Position numbers and translations under genes: made by a program
Notes under the pieces: generated by a model
What the model saw: the letters and a program-made list of their open reading frames with translations, nothing else
What the model was told of the DNA's origin: nothing
Databases searched by the model: none
Source: Paenibacillus wulumuqiensis
Lineage (GTDB): Bacteria; Bacillota; Bacilli; Paenibacillales; Paenibacillaceae
DNA: 64,000 nt
Direction: 5' to 3'
Assembly: GCF_000971965.1 (NCBI RefSeq)
Contig: NZ_KQ040792.1
Span: 310,001-374,000 of the forward strand
Shown here: positions 9,484 to 18,305 of the stretch, piece after piece
Position numbering within the stretch: the stretch's first letter is position 1
Layout of the letters: the number at the start of each line of letters is the position of its first letter

Positions 9484-9906
9484 ATGTATAAAAGAATTAT
9501 ACTAGCTGTATTTGCTGTTTTTCTCGGATTAGATAATACATATTTAACAAATGCATCTGCGGGTGCAAGCAGCGGATCTGAAGCAGCCTCTATATCCAAT
9601 GTAGCTGTATTTCAAGGTCATATACTGTCCTGGGATAACGGACAAGGCTACGCTGTGTTCAGTGCAGCCTTCAAACCGACGAAGATTCTGATCAAAAATT
9701 ATTCTTCCAGACCGGTATATTACCGGATCACTATCAATGAACATACCATCGTTAATACAAAGACTCTTGGTGCAGGTCAATTCGTATACGAGAAAGTCAG
9801 CAGACCACTGCTCATTAGTAGCGATAATGAATACACTGTTCGTGCCTTTACCAAAGATTCTTCCACACGCAAAGTATATGTACGCGCTGTCGGCATACGC
9901 CAGTAG
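9484..9906 (+). CDS. Small secreted protein of unknown function
   Basis: 140 residues. A hydrophobic N-terminus (MYKRIILAVFAVFLGLDNTYLTNASAG) reads as a signal peptide, followed by a beta-rich region of about 110 residues (YAVFSAAFKPTKILIKNYSSRPVYYRITINEHT). I do not recognise the family. The pattern resembles a small beta sandwich exposed outside the cell. The ATG has an AATAGGAGAATAA site. It lies 126 bp after the stalk protein on the same strand and could be co-transcribed, with a terminator-like hairpin about 130 bp downstream. Confidence 0.65.
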   Translation: MYKRIILAVFAVFLGLDNTYLTNASAGASSGSEAASISNVAVFQGHILSWDNGQGYAVFSAAFKPTKILIKNYSSRPVYYRITINEHTIVNTKTLGAGQFVYEKVSRPLLISSDNEYTVRAFTKDSSTRKVYVRAVGIRQ

Positions 9907-10037
9907 CTCATTCTTTATGACGGAATGCTCTTTTACGAAGGATGAGGCTGACCACCGGAAGCATCAAAAAAATGACAGACCAACAGCAACTAACATCGAG
10001 AATGAAAATAACAAACTCATTGCCAATCAGCTATCGG

Positions 10038-10088
10038 GCCTGATCGCCATGCCATGATCTTCATGTGCATTATGATCAGGCTTTTTTT
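10038..10088 (+). terminator. Terminator-like hairpin
   Basis: GCCTGATC (10038-10045) pairs with GATCAGGC (10074-10081) across a 28-nt loop and is followed by seven T residues. The long loop makes it weaker than its neighbours. It ends the small secreted protein gene. Confidence 0.6.
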
Positions 10089-10150
10089 CATCAAGTTCCT
10101 TATTTTTACAACACCTTGAAAACACGAACCTCAAACCTTGAATTTCTGTA

Positions 10151-10179
10151 TTGCTGTAAGTAAGCGTTTACAGCATAAT
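10151..10179 (+). promoter_or_regulatory. SigA promoter with a cre site in the spacer, driving the sugar ABC operon
   Basis: TTGCTG (-35), a 17-bp spacer and CATAAT (-10) enclose AGTAAGCGTTTACA (10159-10172), which matches 13 of 14 positions of the cre consensus TGWAANCGNTNWCA. CcpA bound there would block RNA polymerase, so glucose repression of the importer is likely. The start codon of the binding protein is about 58 bp downstream of the -10. Confidence 0.65.
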
Positions 10180-10236
10180 GTGGATGTAATGTTAATAATA
10201 ATATTGATCATTCAACCAAGGGGGATAATACACAAT

Positions 10237-11559
10237 ATGAGAAAAACAGGCAAAGTCCTTTCGTTATTGCTGACCGGCGCGCTGGCGCTGGGCCTGACGG
10301 CGTGCGGCAACAGTGACTCGGGTACAGGCAGTGAAGGTGCAAGCGGTGGCAGCAGCGGCGACAAGGTCACGATCACTTTCCAGAACATCTATCCGGACCC
10401 GACGACACCGACATACAAAATGATCCGCCAGATCGTCGATTCCTACCAGAAAGAACATCCAAACGTAGAGATCGCCCTCGATACCCTGAATACCGACCAG
10501 CAAAAATTGAAGCTGAAAACGCAGGCAGCTTCCCGCGAAATCCCGGATATTACGATCGTGAATCCTTCCGCACAGATGAAGCCTTATGTGGATGCAGGCT
10601 TGCTCGCACCACTGGATGACATTCTGGATCAAGATGGCCTCCGTGATACATACCAGGAAGGCCTGCTCGATTACTACAGCAAAGACAATAAAGTCTATGC
10701 ACTGCCGGACGGCAATAACATCGAAGTCGGCTATTACAACAAAGCCCTGTTCGCCAAAGCGGGCATCGACGCTCCACCAGCCACTTTCGAAGAACTGCTG
10801 GCAGATGTGAAAAAGCTTAAAGCCGCAGGCATTACGCCAATCGCGATCGGCGAAAAGGATTCCTGGACCGGTTCGTTCCTGTTCATGAATATCCTGCTCC
10901 GCACCAACGGTGGACCTGGCTTCCTGCAGGACGTGGCAGACGGCAAGAAAACATTTAACGATCCGGCATTTGTCGAAGCGGTAGATGCGTTCCAGCAGCT
11001 CGTACAAGCTGGCGCTTTCCCTGAAGGTGCAACATCCATCGACGCTACAGCAGGCGGTAACATGTTCCGTACCGGCCAGGCAGCGATGTTCTTTATCGGT
11101 ACATGGGAGACCGGCGCGAACGACTCTTCTACAGTAGGCAAGGACGTTGGCGTATTCAAGTTCCCGACCGTCAATGGCAAAGGCAACCCGGATGAGTTCA
11201 TGCTGGCACCAGGCAGCGCGTTTGCCGTATCCGCCAACAGCGAACATCTGGCGGAAACCAAAGATTTCCTCAAGTACTTTGCAACCAATTATCCAAAAGT
11301 ATCCTTTGAACTGAAAAATGCAGTCGGTCTGGGCCAGAAAGTGGAAGGCGACTTCTCGGCAGCTGGGTACTCTCCACTCGCGATTGAAGTACTCGATATG
11401 TTTAAAAACATCAAAGGCGGCGACCTGTCCTTCGATAACACGATGAACCCGGCCGTATCCCAGGTCCATCTGAGCAGCATCCAGAACCTGTTCGTACAGC
11501 AGGTTGATCCGAAGCAGGTAGCGGCAGAGCACCAGGCAGCATTCGAAGCGAATCCTTAA
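10237..11559 (+). CDS. Carbohydrate ABC transporter substrate-binding lipoprotein
   Basis: 440 residues. The N-terminus MRKTGKVLSLLLTGALALG ends in the lipobox LTAC, so the mature protein is lipid-anchored outside the membrane. A Gly/Ser-rich linker (GNSDSGTGSEGASGGSS) precedes a family 1 solute-binding domain (VTITFQNIYPDPTTPTYKMIRQIV, YALPDGNNIEVGYYNK, FRTGQAAMFFIGTWETG). The companions are two MalFG-type permeases without an ATPase, the usual layout where a shared MsmX/UgpC-type ATPase serves several importers. The sugar is not evident. The ATG at 10237 follows AAGGGGGA; an earlier in-frame ATG lies inside the promoter and was not used. Confidence 0.9.
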   Translation: MRKTGKVLSLLLTGALALGLTACGNSDSGTGSEGASGGSSGDKVTITFQNIYPDPTTPTYKMIRQIVDSYQKEHPNVEIALDTLNTDQQKLKLKTQAASREIPDITIVNPSAQMKPYVDAGLLAPLDDILDQDGLRDTYQEGLLDYYSKDNKVYALPDGNNIEVGYYNKALFAKAGIDAPPATFEELLADVKKLKAAGITPIAIGEKDSWTGSFLFMNILLRTNGGPGFLQDVADGKKTFNDPAFVEAVDAFQQLVQAGAFPEGATSIDATAGGNMFRTGQAAMFFIGTWETGANDSSTVGKDVGVFKFPTVNGKGNPDEFMLAPGSAFAVSANSEHLAETKDFLKYFATNYPKVSFELKNAVGLGQKVEGDFSAAGYSPLAIEVLDMFKNIKGGDLSFDNTMNPAVSQVHLSSIQNLFVQQVDPKQVAAEHQAAFEANP

Positions 11560-11584
11560 GCGAATGGTCGCTGGAATGCAGCAG

Positions 11585-11816
11585 CGCTCCGGCAAGGAAT
11601 TCTGCCAGCTAACAACTCGACAACCATACAGGCGCAAGTTCTAACAGGGGGGCGCCCACCAGCGCCTCTTTATTCATGTATGGACTTTTAGGCACTTAGC
11701 GAAGGCAAGAGAATTCTGCCAAATACCGACCTTTAAGAATAGAGATCGACCGCGAGGCGGTCATTCAGGATCTCTATTCTTAACCGGAGGTCGTGGCAGA
11801 ATCTCTTGCCGGAGCG
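11585..11816. repeat. Inverted-repeat/hairpin element between the binding-protein and permease genes
   Basis: Near-identical 23-bp inverted repeats (11585-11607 and 11794-11816, 21 of 23 matching) bound a non-coding segment. A third copy of the GGCAAGAGAATTCTGCCA part lies at 11704-11721 and can pair with 11794-11810. Inside it, 11733-11747 and 11769-11783 form a perfect 15-bp stem capped by GACCGC/GCGGTC. Together 11704-11810 folds as one hairpin of about 107 nt. A smaller hairpin GGCGC/GCGCC (11651-11667) followed by TCTTTATT could act as a leaky terminator. The role could be limiting permease expression relative to the binding protein, stabilising the upstream mRNA, or a MITE-like insertion. 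Nothing coding is seen in 11560-11901. Confidence 0.7.
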
Positions 11817-11901
11817 GTTGATGCACAATCTGCCCAGTAACTTTGCAACAATGCTGCACCATACAAAAAGAGGCTCCACCACTGGAGAGGAGGGAGAAAC
11901 C

Positions 11902-12792
11902 ATGAATGTATTAAAAGTACCTGCCCGCACGATCGCCATTTTTGTACTTCCTTGTCTGCTCCTGTACATAGGCACCGTATTTGTGCCGATTCTGGTTTCC
12001 TTTTATACGGCTACACTGGACTGGAATGGAATCGGGGATGCCAAGTTCGTTGGGCTGGCCAATTTCCATACGCTGTTGTTTGAAGATAACAACTTCTGGC
12101 CGTCGGTCAAGCGGACGCTGATGTATTCGGTGTTCTCCATGATTGAGATTCCGTTCTGTCTGCTGTTCGCCATCTTGCTGAACCGCTATGTTCGCAAGGG
12201 CAGCCGGCTCGTTACGATTTATTTTGTCCCGGTTATCCTGTCCAACGTTATTCTCGGACAGCTGTGGAAAACGATCTACAATCCGACTTCGATGGGCGGT
12301 ATGCTGAATGGTATCCTTATCCAGCTCGGACTGGAGAACTGGACGCATAGCTGGCTGACCGAACCGGCGACCGCGATGTATGCACTGTACTTTGTCTCGC
12401 TGTGGCAGTATTTTGGCTACCATCTGCTGATCCAGTTCACCGGCGTGCAGAATATTCCGGATGAAATCTACGAAGCGGCCAAGATCGATGGCGCAGATGG
12501 TTTTAAGGCAGACCGATATATTACGTTCCCGATGATCGTACCGATCTTCAAAATATCGATTGTACTGGCATTTATCGGGTCCCTGCAGGCGTTCGAGCTG
12601 GTTATGGTTATGACCGGCGGCGGACCGGCACATGCGACCGATACGATCGCGACCCATATGTACAATATGTCCTTCCTGTCCCAGAAATACGGATACGGCA
12701 GTGCGGTGGCTACGTTCCTCGTGGTGTTCTGTCTGATCGTCACGGTTGTGATTAACTTTATCTTCAACAAAGTCGAACGCAAGGTAACCTAA
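11902..12792 (+). CDS. Carbohydrate ABC transporter permease (MalF-like)
   Basis: A 296-residue permease with about six membrane helices, starting MNVLKVPARTIAIFVLPCLLLYI. The EAA loop IPDEIYEAAKIDGADGFKADRYI binds the shared ATPase. The conserved ending FELVMVMTGGGPAHATDTIATHMY is typical of MalF/UgpA-type subunits. I chose the ATG at 11902 for its GGAGAGGAGGGAG site; the frame is open further upstream into the hairpin region but lacks a site there. It acts with the next gene to form the membrane channel. Confidence 0.9.
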   Translation: MNVLKVPARTIAIFVLPCLLLYIGTVFVPILVSFYTATLDWNGIGDAKFVGLANFHTLLFEDNNFWPSVKRTLMYSVFSMIEIPFCLLFAILLNRYVRKGSRLVTIYFVPVILSNVILGQLWKTIYNPTSMGGMLNGILIQLGLENWTHSWLTEPATAMYALYFVSLWQYFGYHLLIQFTGVQNIPDEIYEAAKIDGADGFKADRYITFPMIVPIFKISIVLAFIGSLQAFELVMVMTGGGPAHATDTIATHMYNMSFLSQKYGYGSAVATFLVVFCLIVTVVINFIFNKVERKVT

Positions 12793-12806
12793 AGGAGGAG
12801 AGCGAG

Positions 12807-13631
12807 ATGCTAAAAGCAAAAAAAGGATTCGTGTATCTTCTCTTCGCGATCCTGGTTGTTACCCAGCTGTACCCGCTGTTCTGGCTGCTCATGTATTCCC
12901 TGAAGACGAACGAAGAGATTCTGAGCGGCAGCTTTTTCTCCCTACCGACTATACCGCAGTGGCATAACTATTCGGAGGCGTACACCTCCGGCAGCTATCT
13001 CAAGTATCTGGGCAACAGCGTGCTCGTCACCGGCGTGACGCTGGTGGCTGTCATTATTCTCAGCGCGATGACCGCCTATGCGATCTCCCGGTTCAAGTGG
13101 AAATACGGACCGTATGTGCTGCTGCTGTTCCTGCTCGGAATGATGATTCCGATGCAGGCGACGCTGCTGCCGCTGATGATCATTTTCAAAAACCTGGACC
13201 TGCTGGATACCCGCTGGTCGATCATTATTCCGTATACGGCGTTTGCTCTGCCGATTGCCGTATTTATCCTGAGCGGATTCATGCGCTCGATTCCGACGGA
13301 TATTGAAGAGTCCGCCTTTATGGATGGAGCGAGCGTGTACCGGATCTTCCGCAGTATTATCCTGCCGATCTCCATGCCGCCGGTCATGACGGTATGTATC
13401 CTGACCTTTATCAACATCTGGAATGAGTACATCGTGGCAGCGACATTTATCTCGTCCGAGAATCTCAAAACACTGCCGTTCGGGGTGTATACGTTTGTCA
13501 GTCAGTATTCGGTCAATTACGGCAACATCGGCGCGTTCCTGATCATGGGCGCCCTGCCGGTAATCATCATTTACTTCCTGCTGTCCGAGCGTATTACCAA
13601 AGGCATGGTTGCCGGTGCAGTCAAAGGTTAG
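12807..13631 (+). CDS. Carbohydrate ABC transporter permease (MalG-like)
   Basis: A 274-residue permease, 14 bp after its partner, with an AAAGGAGGAGAG site. It has about six helices and the MalG-type EAA loop IPTDIEESAFMDGASVYRIFRSIILP, plus the motif FINIWNEYIVAATFI. It completes the importer. No ATPase gene is nearby. A sensor kinase and regulator follow on the same strand, which suggests that the imported sugar or an extracellular glycan controls the system. Confidence 0.9.
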   Translation: MLKAKKGFVYLLFAILVVTQLYPLFWLLMYSLKTNEEILSGSFFSLPTIPQWHNYSEAYTSGSYLKYLGNSVLVTGVTLVAVIILSAMTAYAISRFKWKYGPYVLLLFLLGMMIPMQATLLPLMIIFKNLDLLDTRWSIIIPYTAFALPIAVFILSGFMRSIPTDIEESAFMDGASVYRIFRSIILPISMPPVMTVCILTFINIWNEYIVAATFISSENLKTLPFGVYTFVSQYSVNYGNIGAFLIMGALPVIIIYFLLSERITKGMVAGAVKG

Positions 13632-13833
13632 ACGCCCAGGTACGCCGGTGTACCGAAGACGATCCGATCACAGTATGGAGATGCCCTGTATCAGATACCT
13701 TGATGCCGAATCGGGCAGCTGCATGATGCTGGCTGACGGGCGTTGCGTTCCACTTCGGTTTGTTTTGTAAAAAGATCCCTTAGCTGGTATTATCCAAGAT
13801 ATAGGAGCCTGGCGGCAGCTGGGCAGGAGGTGC

Positions 13834-13871
13834 AAAAAGCCTTCTGCCGCTGTCGCCCTTTGGCTTTTTTT
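13834..13871 (+). terminator. Terminator/attenuator-like hairpin before the sensor kinase gene
   Basis: AAAAAGCC (13834-13841) pairs with GGCTTTTT ending at about 13869 and is followed by further T residues. It ends about 29 bp before the kinase start. A competing stem GCGGCAG (13812-13818) / CTGCCGC (13844-13850) uses bases in its loop. Confidence 0.5.
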
Positions 13872-13899
13872 GAAGAACATGCAGAAAGGAGGAGCTGCC

Positions 13900-15789
13900 T
13901 TGCCGCGCAGGTTCCGTTCCATCCATCATCGGCTGTTTATTCTGTTTCTGTTCTGTATGACGGCCATTCTGCTGATCGTTAGCGCGCTGTTCTACAACCG
14001 CACCACTACACAGTTTCATGAAAAGCTGGGGGAGATCGCCCAGAAAAACGTCTCCCAGACCGCAGGGCTGCTCGATCTGCTGCTTGCCAGCTATGACAGC
14101 CTGTCCAAGTCGATCAGCACCAACGCCGATATCGTTCGGCTGGTAGGAGAGAAAAAGAAACTCCCGCCGCAGATCGAATATATCAATCAGCACGCCATTA
14201 CGACGATGATGGGAGCGATTTACTTTTCCCGTGATGATCTGGTCGGGATTCACATTATCGGAGAGAACGGCAAAATCTATAATTACGGCAACTATACGAC
14301 GGTCGTGGACCCCCGCTACGACAGCTCGGACTGGTACCGGCGGATCAACAGTTCTTCCGGCAAAATGGTCTGGCTCGGTGTGTTTCCGCATTCGTTGATC
14401 GATAAGACCGAAGATGATGCCGTTTTTGCTTTTGGCCGGCCGATCTTCGATCTGAATGAACAGCACCAGATCGGCATCGTCCTGTTCGAGGCCAAAGCAG
14501 ATACGGTGCTGGCGGCGATGAACAATCTCAAGCTGGGACCAAACAGTGATGTGGATATTATTACCGGTGAAGGCAAGACCGTACCGACCTCACTGGAAGC
14601 GAGTCCTGTGACTACCCTGCTGCCGGAGCATATGAAGACGCCGAGCGATCCGGGAGAAGTCATCGTGGATCAGCTGGGCGACCGCCTGATCGCTGCCTCC
14701 AAGCTGGGAACAACCGATTGGACCGTCGTCAGCTCGACACCTTCCCGGGATCTGAATGTGGAGCTGACCCAGACCAAGCGCTATCTGTTCATCATGGTTA
14801 CGATTCTGATTCTCGTCTCCGCATTGGTGGCGCTGCTCGTCTCCCGTACGATTTCACTGCCGCTTCAGCGGCTGGTCCGCCAGATGAAGCAGGTGGAGAA
14901 CGGCAATTTTCACGGGATGGTCCGGGTGACTTCGTATCAGGAGATCAATGTTGTTGTCGCCTCCTTTAACCATATGGTCAAGCGGGTGGAGGAACTGATC
15001 GAGCGTGTCAAAATCTCCTCGGTCAGTGAAAAGAACGCCGAACTGCATGCGCTTCAGTCGCAGGTCAATCCGCACTTTCTGTACAATACACTGGATATGA
15101 TCTACTGGATGCTGGATGAGAAAGGCAATGATCGGCTCGGTGAAGTGGTGCTGTCCCTGTCGCATATGTTCCGCTACAGCAGCCACTGGGAAGGCAATGC
15201 CGAAGTCACGCTGCGTGAAGAGGTGGAGCAGATCCGCCATTACCTCAATATTATCCAGATGCGGCTGGAAGACCGGCTGACCGTTGAGATTGCCATCGAT
15301 GAACAGTGGATGAATCTGCCGGTACCCAAAATGCTGCTGCAGCCGGTGATCGAGAATGCGGTCAAGCATGGACTGGAAGCGCAAAAGTCCGGACTGCTCA
15401 CCGTCCGTGCCGTACCGGATGAGCATTATCTCAATATCCATGTGCAGGATAACGGAGCCGGGATGCCAGCCGAGACGCTGGAGCGGCTGCGTCGTTCACT
15501 GGATGCGTATACGGTCGAACCGGCAGGTGAAGGAGAGGCATCCGGTGTTCGCCAGGGCATTGGCATGCAGAATCTGCACCAGCGGCTGAAGTACATGTTT
15601 GGCGAAGAATATGGAATTGGGATCGAGAGCACACAGGATGAAGGAACAATCGTTACTCTGCGGCTGCCGCTGCCCGTTCAGCCTGCCGGAGCCAAGCCGG
15701 TCCCGGGACAGCTGCAACATCCGAATCATCCGGACAGCGATTTCGATCATGGACAGACAGGGCGGAATGAATTTGAAAGGGGAACCTGA
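13900..15789 (+). CDS. Sensor histidine kinase, YesM/LytS type
   Basis: 629 residues. There is an N-terminal membrane helix (RLFILFLFCMTAILLIVSALF), an extracellular Cache-like sensor of about 240 residues (TVVDPRYDSSDWYRRI, LIAASKLGTTDWTVVSSTP), a second helix (FIMVTILILVSALVALLVS), then HAMP. The His_kinase domain has the phospho-acceptor His392 in QVNPHFLYNTL, followed by an ATPase domain with PVIENAVKHGLE and DNGAGMP. The start is a TTG at 13900, 5 bp after AAAGGAGGAG. The neighbouring sugar importer suggests it senses a sugar or a binding-protein complex. The stop lies 1 bp before the regulator start. Confidence 0.9.
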   Translation: MPRRFRSIHHRLFILFLFCMTAILLIVSALFYNRTTTQFHEKLGEIAQKNVSQTAGLLDLLLASYDSLSKSISTNADIVRLVGEKKKLPPQIEYINQHAITTMMGAIYFSRDDLVGIHIIGENGKIYNYGNYTTVVDPRYDSSDWYRRINSSSGKMVWLGVFPHSLIDKTEDDAVFAFGRPIFDLNEQHQIGIVLFEAKADTVLAAMNNLKLGPNSDVDIITGEGKTVPTSLEASPVTTLLPEHMKTPSDPGEVIVDQLGDRLIAASKLGTTDWTVVSSTPSRDLNVELTQTKRYLFIMVTILILVSALVALLVSRTISLPLQRLVRQMKQVENGNFHGMVRVTSYQEINVVVASFNHMVKRVEELIERVKISSVSEKNAELHALQSQVNPHFLYNTLDMIYWMLDEKGNDRLGEVVLSLSHMFRYSSHWEGNAEVTLREEVEQIRHYLNIIQMRLEDRLTVEIAIDEQWMNLPVPKMLLQPVIENAVKHGLEAQKSGLLTVRAVPDEHYLNIHVQDNGAGMPAETLERLRRSLDAYTVEPAGEGEASGVRQGIGMQNLHQRLKYMFGEEYGIGIESTQDEGTIVTLRLPLPVQPAGAKPVPGQLQHPNHPDSDFDHGQTGRNEFERGT

Positions 15790-15790
15790 T

Positions 15791-16975
15791 ATGCATATTC
15801 TGATCACAGACGATGAGAATTTTATCCGGGAAGGCATCAAGCGTACGATCATGACGGCCTATCCTGAATATCATGTGCATCTGGCGGCATCTGCTGAAGA
15901 AGCCGTACAGCTGATGAGCGAGCACCGGATGGACATTGTGCTGACCGATATCCTGATGCCCGGCATCAACGGGCTGGAGCTGATGCGCATCTCTCGGCAC
16001 AAGCAGCCTCAGGCCAAATGGGTCGTCATCTCGGCCCACTCGGAGTTCAGCTATGCCCAGCAGGCGGTCCATCTCGGTGCACGGGATTACCTGCTCAAGC
16101 CGATTGGCAAGACCAAGCTGAATGAACTTATGGAATCGCTTACCCAGGAGATCCGCCAGGAACAGATTCATTCCCGCGGGGAAGAGACGCTGCGGGAAGG
16201 ACTGAAATATTTACGGGAAGCGGCCTTCCAGCGCCTGGCAGCCGGGCTCAGTGTAGGTAAGCTCAGCCTGGAGCCGCTGGTGGAGGAATACCCGGAATAT
16301 TATCTGCTGCTGGTCGAATTGGAGAACGAGCAGCAGCATGGTCCGCTGGAACATTTTATTATCGAAAATGTACTGACCGAGCTGATCGACCGGTACGGCC
16401 GCGGATTCGTGACCAGCTTTGACCGAAATAGCCTGCTCGGTCTGATCCGTCCGAACAGCGGCGTGGAGATCGGAGCACTGCAGGAACAGATTCGCTCCCA
16501 TCTGCATAAATGCCTGAAAACTCAGCCTTTCCGCAGCGTCCACTCCGGTCCGCATCGGGACTTTGAACGGATTGCCGAGGAAGTGCGTCAGCTGCGCCAA
16601 CGCCCGGATGCCGGTGTACAGGAGCAGAGCGAGCCGCGCGGCAGCGAGACGGCGATCCATGTGGCGCTTCAGTATATCAAGACCCATTTTAATGAAGAAC
16701 TGTCACTGGAAAAGGTCGCAGCTGTCGTCTTCCTCAATCCGATCTATTTCAGCCAGCTGTTCAAGCAGAAGACAGGCCAGGGGTACAAGGAGTATGTCAT
16801 CTCCCTGCGCATGGAGCAGGCCAAGCAGCTGCTGCTCAACCCGAACCTGCGGCTGGTCGATATCGCCGAGCAGATCGGGTACGGCAGTGTAAGACACTTT
16901 ACCCAGGTGTTCCGCAAGAAGTTTACGCTGACTCCGACCGAATATCGGTTGCAGCGGAATGTGGCGGATCACTAA
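15791..16975 (+). CDS. AraC-type response regulator, YesN family
   Basis: 394 residues. The receiver domain has acidic Asp7/Asp8 (MHILITDDEN), phospho-acceptor Asp53 (DIVLTDILMPG) and Lys103 (YLLKPIG). A poorly conserved middle region precedes a C-terminal AraC/XylS DNA-binding domain of two helix-turn-helix units (LSLEKVAAVVFLNPIYFSQLFKQ and LVDIAEQIGYGSVRHFTQVFRKKF). The ATG at 15791 follows GAAAGGGGAACC and is directly coupled to the kinase gene. By analogy with YesMN systems it should activate the adjacent carbohydrate importer when phosphorylated. Confidence 0.9.
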   Translation: MHILITDDENFIREGIKRTIMTAYPEYHVHLAASAEEAVQLMSEHRMDIVLTDILMPGINGLELMRISRHKQPQAKWVVISAHSEFSYAQQAVHLGARDYLLKPIGKTKLNELMESLTQEIRQEQIHSRGEETLREGLKYLREAAFQRLAAGLSVGKLSLEPLVEEYPEYYLLLVELENEQQHGPLEHFIIENVLTELIDRYGRGFVTSFDRNSLLGLIRPNSGVEIGALQEQIRSHLHKCLKTQPFRSVHSGPHRDFERIAEEVRQLRQRPDAGVQEQSEPRGSETAIHVALQYIKTHFNEELSLEKVAAVVFLNPIYFSQLFKQKTGQGYKEYVISLRMEQAKQLLLNPNLRLVDIAEQIGYGSVRHFTQVFRKKFTLTPTEYRLQRNVADH

Positions 16976-17124
16976 AAAGGAAATAGAAGAAAGAGAAAGA
17001 GAAAGGCAGCAATGCTACAGCTGCTCACCGGTTAAAGTCCTCTTTGCAGGATGGAAAGATAATGAATACGCCTAGTATAGAACGAATACGGTACACCTGT
17101 AAAAATTATACAAATAGTTATATA

Positions 17125-17161
17125 ATGACGGTTAAGTTCACAGCTTAGCCGTCATTTTTTC
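17125..17161 (+). terminator. Strong terminator after the two-component pair
   Basis: A 12-bp stem (17125-17136 / 17144-17155, one G-T pair) with a 7-nt loop is followed by TTTTTT. It sits only 24 bp before the next start codon, and a TATAAT overlaps its left foot (17121-17126). It could therefore also lie in the leader of the SLH gene. Confidence 0.7.
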
Positions 17162-17184
17162 AATTTTATTTGAGGAGTGAAAGT

Positions 17185-18204
17185 ATGAATAGTTACATAA
17201 AAAAAGGACTTTGTATTGCTTTGACAGCTGGTTTGAGCTGGTCGCTTTGCAGCAGCCTGGCTGAAGCGAAAATAACTGCATTCAAGGATGTTCCAAGTCA
17301 GTACTGGGGATACACGGCAATTCAGTGGGGCGTGCAGGAACAGATCATTCAGGGCTATCCGGATCAGACTTTTCATCCTGCCGGGAAGGTTAACAAGCAG
17401 GAATACTTGACGATGCTGCTGCGTGCTTATCAGCCATCCGACCTGGATACGACAAAAGAATCAGGCGGCTGGGCAGCTCCCTATCTCGATTATGCCAGCA
17501 AATTGGGATGGAAAGGGGTTCCATCATCAGCAAGTGGCAAAGAGGTACTCACAAGAGGGCAAGCGGCTATTTATATGACAAATGCAGTCGGGAAAAATTA
17601 CAGCGAAACAGATTCGATCCGTTATCTGCTCGACCAGAATCTGGTGACAGGGAAAACGTCAGCTACTGTAAAAGGCTTCCACCGGAATGATCCAGTTACA
17701 CGTGCTGAAGCTGTTACCATGATCCAGCGTATGCATCAGAAAATAACGAAGCTTGAAGCCAGTCCGGCAGCAGAGCAAGCGTACACTTCCAGCCAAAAAG
17801 AAGATAACACAGGTACAGGAACAGGCAAGACAGTTAAATATACAAATTCAGACTATCATTTTTCGGTAAACCTGCCGGATAGCTGGTCTGGTCAATATGA
17901 AGCAGTTCCGGTTAAAAGAAACCGGACTTTGGCTGTGGACTTTGTGGATAAGCAGGCGAAAGAATGGGGCGGTGTAGTCTTTACCGTGTCGATCTGGCCA
18001 GCCAAGCAATGGAAGGACCAGCAAAAGGAAGTGGAGGAGCAGGTTCCTGTTCAGAAGCTGGGAGAATACAAGGATCAGGTGTATCTACTTTTCAAACCTA
18101 CCGACGTGCAGTATGATCCTTCCGATTCCGAACAGACAAAACAGTACAATCAGATGTCCAATCAGGTTGCCGGGATCGGTAAAACTTTTCAGATCGTGAA
18201 GTAA
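17185..18204 (+). CDS. SLH-domain surface protein with C-terminal lipoprotein-like domain
   Basis: 339 residues. A signal peptide (MNSYIKKGLCIALTAGLSWSLCSSLAEA) is followed by about three SLH modules: AFKDVPSQYWGYTAIQWGVQEQIIQGYPDQTFHP, then GGWAAPYLDYASKLGWKGVP, then a degenerate third ending RNDPVTRAEAVTMIQRM. SLH modules bind pyruvylated secondary cell-wall polymers, so the protein is probably wall-anchored. The C-terminal 130 residues (YHFSVNLPDSWSGQYEAVPVK) look like a small beta domain seen in secreted proteins; its role is unknown. The ATG follows GAGGAGTGAAAGT. Confidence 0.85.
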   Translation: MNSYIKKGLCIALTAGLSWSLCSSLAEAKITAFKDVPSQYWGYTAIQWGVQEQIIQGYPDQTFHPAGKVNKQEYLTMLLRAYQPSDLDTTKESGGWAAPYLDYASKLGWKGVPSSASGKEVLTRGQAAIYMTNAVGKNYSETDSIRYLLDQNLVTGKTSATVKGFHRNDPVTRAEAVTMIQRMHQKITKLEASPAAEQAYTSSQKEDNTGTGTGKTVKYTNSDYHFSVNLPDSWSGQYEAVPVKRNRTLAVDFVDKQAKEWGGVVFTVSIWPAKQWKDQQKEVEEQVPVQKLGEYKDQVYLLFKPTDVQYDPSDSEQTKQYNQMSNQVAGIGKTFQIVK

Positions 18205-18226
18205 CAACAAGGTAGCTGCTATATAC

Positions 18227-18276
18227 AAAAACAGGGCTGTGGCAAAAGAGAATTCTTTGCCATAGCCCTGTTTTTT
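18227..18276 (+). terminator. Terminator after the SLH protein gene
   Basis: A long stem, AAACAGGGCTGTGGCAAA pairing with TTTGCCATAGCCCTGTTT, is followed by a T tract. It also stands between convergent genes. Confidence 0.85.
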
Positions 18277-18305
18277 GTTTTCCTGATTACTACATCGCTA
18301 CTTAA

